This document shows, piece after piece, positions 6,077 through 8,052 of a stretch of 8,052 bases of DNA; within the stretch, counting starts at the first letter, position 1, and each line of letters starts with the position of its first letter. This DNA is from an uncultured Eubacteriales bacterium (GTDB lineage: Bacteria > Bacillota > Clostridia > Oscillospirales > Acutalibacteraceae), in the NCBI GenBank assembly GCA_934444695.1, contig CAKSDF010000091.1:1-8052 (forward strand), given 5' to 3'. Under the pieces are notes generated by a model that ran no database searches, was not told the origin of the DNA, and saw only the letters and a list, made by a program, of their open reading frames with translations. A program made the position numbers and the translations under genes.

Positions 6077-7393
6077 TTAATTTTTACTTTGCTCAAATTC
6101 CTCAAAGAGCTTTTGGGTTCTGGCCGTTTTGACCCTTCTGAGCACAAAGAACAGAATAAGCAAAACCGCAACGACGGCAATGGCTATATATGGTCCTTTG
6201 CCTATTTCCACCTTTTTAAGGTCATTCCACCGCTCGTCCATAAGCGACTGGATATCATCGGGAAGCCAGCGGAATTCCTCGTATCTGTCGAGCAATTGCT
6301 CTGAGGGGTATACAAGCTCGTCTTCCTTATAATAATATTCGTCGCTGTGCTGTACAAGCTTGTTGGGGCTTGAATAGCCGGTGTAGTGGGCGTTGGCAAG
6401 GGCGGGAGCATATGTACACATAAAATCAATGTACCGCTCGGCAGCCAGCTTGTTTTTAGCCCCCTTGGGAATACAAAAGGCGTCGCAGAACTTGTTGGCG
6501 TTTTGATTTTGCAAAGGTGCAAAGCGCAGATCGATGCCTTCGGCGGTATCGCCCTCCATAATGAGAAAATCTCCGCAATATGCAGGGGCGAGAGAGGCCT
6601 CTCCGTTCTGCATTTTTTCAAAGCATTCGTCGGTTACATAGGCCTGAACAAGGGGCTTTTGCTGCTCGAGGTCCTCGTATGCCTGTTCCCAGTCGTCGGC
6701 GTTTGCCGAATTAAGACTCTTTCCGTTTTTGGCCAGAGCCACGGCAAAGGTGTCGCGGGGGTTGTTCATCATAAGTATCTTTCCGGCATATTTTTCGTCC
6801 CAAAGAATGTCGAAAGAGTTTACCTCCTCGGTGACGACGTTGGCATCGTAAACAATGCCCACCGTGCCCCAGGTGTATGTGACAGAATATTCTCCCGTGG
6901 GGTCATACTGCCACGAGCCATCTTTAAACTGATCGTCGATGTTTTCGTAGTTTGGGATGTTGGAAAAGTCAAGCTTTTCGAGCATTCCCTCTTTTATCAT
7001 ACGGTTGATCATATAATCGGAGGGCACCACAATATCATAATTGGCACCGCCGGCCGAAAGCTTGGCATACATGGCCTCGTTGTTTTCGTAGGTGGTGTAT
7101 TGCACCTTTATTTCCTCGCCGTAGGTCTCCTTATAATACTGCTCAAAGGCGGCGTTGACGTTCATGGAGGTTTCCTCGTCGATATAGCTTCCGTCGCCGT
7201 CCTCGCCTTTGCCGTCGTCCATATAAACGCCCCAGTTGTAAACGTTGAGCACGGCACCGCTGTAATTTACATCCTCGTCGGTTTCGTCATCGTCTCCGTC
7301 ATTTGCGGGAGCACAGGAGCAAAAGGACAGACAAAGCAGCAAAAGCACCGCAAAAAGGGCAAGGGTTCTTTTTAAAGAGAGTGAATTTTTCAT
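6077..7393 (-). CDS. potD: PotD-like spermidine/putrescine ABC transporter substrate-binding protein
   Basis: This extracytoplasmic solute receptor would capture polyamines and deliver them to the PotABC importer. The 438-residue protein starts with a hydrophobic signal and a lipobox-like FCSC (24-27, candidate lipidated Cys27; Cys25 is an alternative). Family motifs are clear: LNVYNWGVY (49-57), YDIVVPSDYM (119-128), YTWGTVGIVYD (173-183), NNPRDTFA (210-217) and KFCDAFCIP (301-309). By memory-based alignment to E. coli PotD, Asp304 matches the amine-binding Asp257, and Phe302 replaces Trp255. Three features are unusual. A Gly/Asp/Glu-rich insertion (about 58-76) follows the NW-x-x-Y strand, Val56 stands where E. 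coli PotD has Glu36, and residues 401-418 form a strong transmembrane segment followed by RRVK and a charged tail, making the protein longer than the usual roughly 350-residue PotD. The ATG overlaps the potC stop as ATGA, with GGAGGG 7 nt upstream, so translation is probably coupled. Exact polyamine preference cannot be read from sequence. Confidence 0.92.
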   Translation of the reverse strand: MKNSLSLKRTLALFAVLLLLCLSFCSCAPANDGDDDETDEDVNYSGAVLNVYNWGVYMDDGKGEDGDGSYIDEETSMNVNAAFEQYYKETYGEEIKVQYTTYENNEAMYAKLSAGGANYDIVVPSDYMINRMIKEGMLEKLDFSNIPNYENIDDQFKDGSWQYDPTGEYSVTYTWGTVGIVYDANVVTEEVNSFDILWDEKYAGKILMMNNPRDTFAVALAKNGKSLNSANADDWEQAYEDLEQQKPLVQAYVTDECFEKMQNGEASLAPAYCGDFLIMEGDTAEGIDLRFAPLQNQNANKFCDAFCIPKGAKNKLAAERYIDFMCTYAPALANAHYTGYSSPNKLVQHSDEYYYKEDELVYPSEQLLDRYEEFRWLPDDIQSLMDERWNDLKKVEIGKGPYIAIAVVAVLLILFFVLRRVKTARTQKLFEEFEQSKN

Positions 7394-8052
7394 ACCTTCG
7401 CCCTCCCCGCCTTTTTCCTGTCCTTCTTTTCGTTTCGGGAGCTGTATATGTTAATGGCCACAAGCAGCACAAAAACCGTAACAAAAAGCAGGGTCGCAAG
7501 AGCATTCATACTCGGTCTGACCGGCTTTTTGGTCATAGAATATATGTGCAGCGGCAGAGTCATAAAGGAAGATCCGCTTGTGAATACGCTGATGACAAAA
7601 TCGTCTACCGAAAGGGTAAAAGCCATCATAAACCCTGTTATAATTCCCGAACTTATGGAAGGCAGCACCACCTTGAAAAAAGCCGAAACAGGGGTACAGC
7701 CGAGATCTCTTGCCGCTTCGGCAAGGTGGGGATCTATCCGTCCGAGCACCGGCTGAACCGACAGAATAACATAGGGAATATTAAAGGTGATGTGGGCGAT
7801 GAGCAGCGTCCAGAATCCCAGCACATCAAGTCCCATAAGCGCGCCGGCAAACACAAACAGAAGCAGCATAGACACACCGGTCACTATATCGGGATTCATC
7901 ATGGGAATGTTAGTTATGAAATTAACTGCCTTTTGCTGCCACTTTTTCATATAGGATATTCCCACCGCCGCCGCCGTTCCGATAACGGTGGATATAACGG
8001 CCGAAAGTCCCGCAAGAAGCAGTGTGTTTTTTAAAGCCGACATGGTCTCCTC
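7390..8052 (-). CDS. potC: PotC-like spermidine/putrescine ABC transporter permease, 5' end outside window
   Basis: This is an inner-membrane permease subunit of the polyamine importer, pairing with PotB and driven by the PotA ATPase. The visible ATG at 8041-8043 gives 217 residues, but PotC proteins are usually about 260, and the first transmembrane helix and loop expected before MSALKNT are missing. The frame stays open to the window edge (EET before that Met), so the gene is treated as partial. Numbering from that Met, several hydrophobic helices lie near 8-28, 54-72, 77-97, 131-150 and 182-200. The EAA loop that contacts the ATPase is EAARDLGCTPVSAFFKVVLP (109-128), with the conserved Gly115 and Pro128. 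The segments FTLSVDDFVISVF (142-154) and TLPLHIYSM (162-170) are typical of PotC rather than PotB. The stop codon overlaps the potD start by four bases. The order potC-potD suggests potA and potB lie upstream, beyond the right edge. Confidence 0.93.
   Translation of the reverse strand, partial: EETMSALKNTLLLAGLSAVISTVIGTAAAVGISYMKKWQQKAVNFITNIPMMNPDIVTGVSMLLLFVFAGALMGLDVLGFWTLLIAHITFNIPYVILSVQPVLGRIDPHLAEAARDLGCTPVSAFFKVVLPSISSGIITGFMMAFTLSVDDFVISVFTSGSSFMTLPLHIYSMTKKPVRPSMNALATLLFVTVFVLLVAINIYSSRNEKKDRKKAGRAKV

Noticed and set aside
6386..7375. 329-residue open frame on the + strand inside potD
   Set aside because: It is antisense to a well-recognised PotD-like protein, has low-complexity hydrophobic composition and no family match that I can see.
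8041..8043. ATG as the true start of potC
   Set aside because: GAGGAG lies just before it but with only 3 nt of spacing, and the protein would lack the first transmembrane region of the family. The frame is open to the edge.

Overview
The window looks like chromosomal DNA of a Gram-positive, anaerobic, gut- or rumen-type clostridium (Oscillospiraceae/Ruminococcaceae-like). This rests on two adjacent genes that end in type I dockerins, a BspA-type leucine-rich-repeat surface protein, Firmicutes-style Shine-Dalgarno sites, a non-ATG start, and a Firmicutes-type polyamine ABC transporter. The placement is inference from protein families, not from a search. Genes fill most of the window, with an unusually long gap of about 0.8 kb and a shorter one of about 0.25 kb.

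Left half (+ strand). The window opens inside a large secreted carbohydrate-active protein (to 1951). From N to C terminus it shows the tail of what looks like a carbohydrate-binding module, a FIVAR-like helical segment, a family CE2-like esterase (N-terminal jelly roll plus SGNH hydrolase), a small beta 'bacterial repeat' module and a dockerin. Two candidate terminators follow. The AT-rich gap to 2758 holds no gene I can support, only short repeats. Next comes a 1023-residue secreted LRR_5 (BspA-like) protein (2759-5830), with three similar interruptions in its solenoid, a Cys/His-rich CxxC segment and its own dockerin. The two dockerins share most of their framework but differ at the residue-11 recognition position, so the pair suggests a cellulosome-like surface assembly with possibly different cohesin partners.

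Middle (5831-6076). This spacer between convergent transcription units contains a near-gene candidate terminator, a short degenerate direct-repeat patch and a long GC-rich hairpin at 5991-6036 that probably ends transcription from both sides.

Right half (- strand). potC (permease, running off the right edge) and potD (substrate-binding protein) overlap by ATGA and are translationally coupled. They are the distal part of a spermidine/putrescine importer operon whose potA and potB would lie beyond the right edge. The PotD-like protein is odd: besides a lipoprotein-type N terminus it has an acidic insertion next to the ligand-binding strand and a C-terminal transmembrane segment with a basic cytoplasmic tail.

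I see no mobile element, CRISPR array, tRNA or rRNA. No wholly unknown system is evident; the most interesting points are the dockerin pair and the double-anchored PotD.
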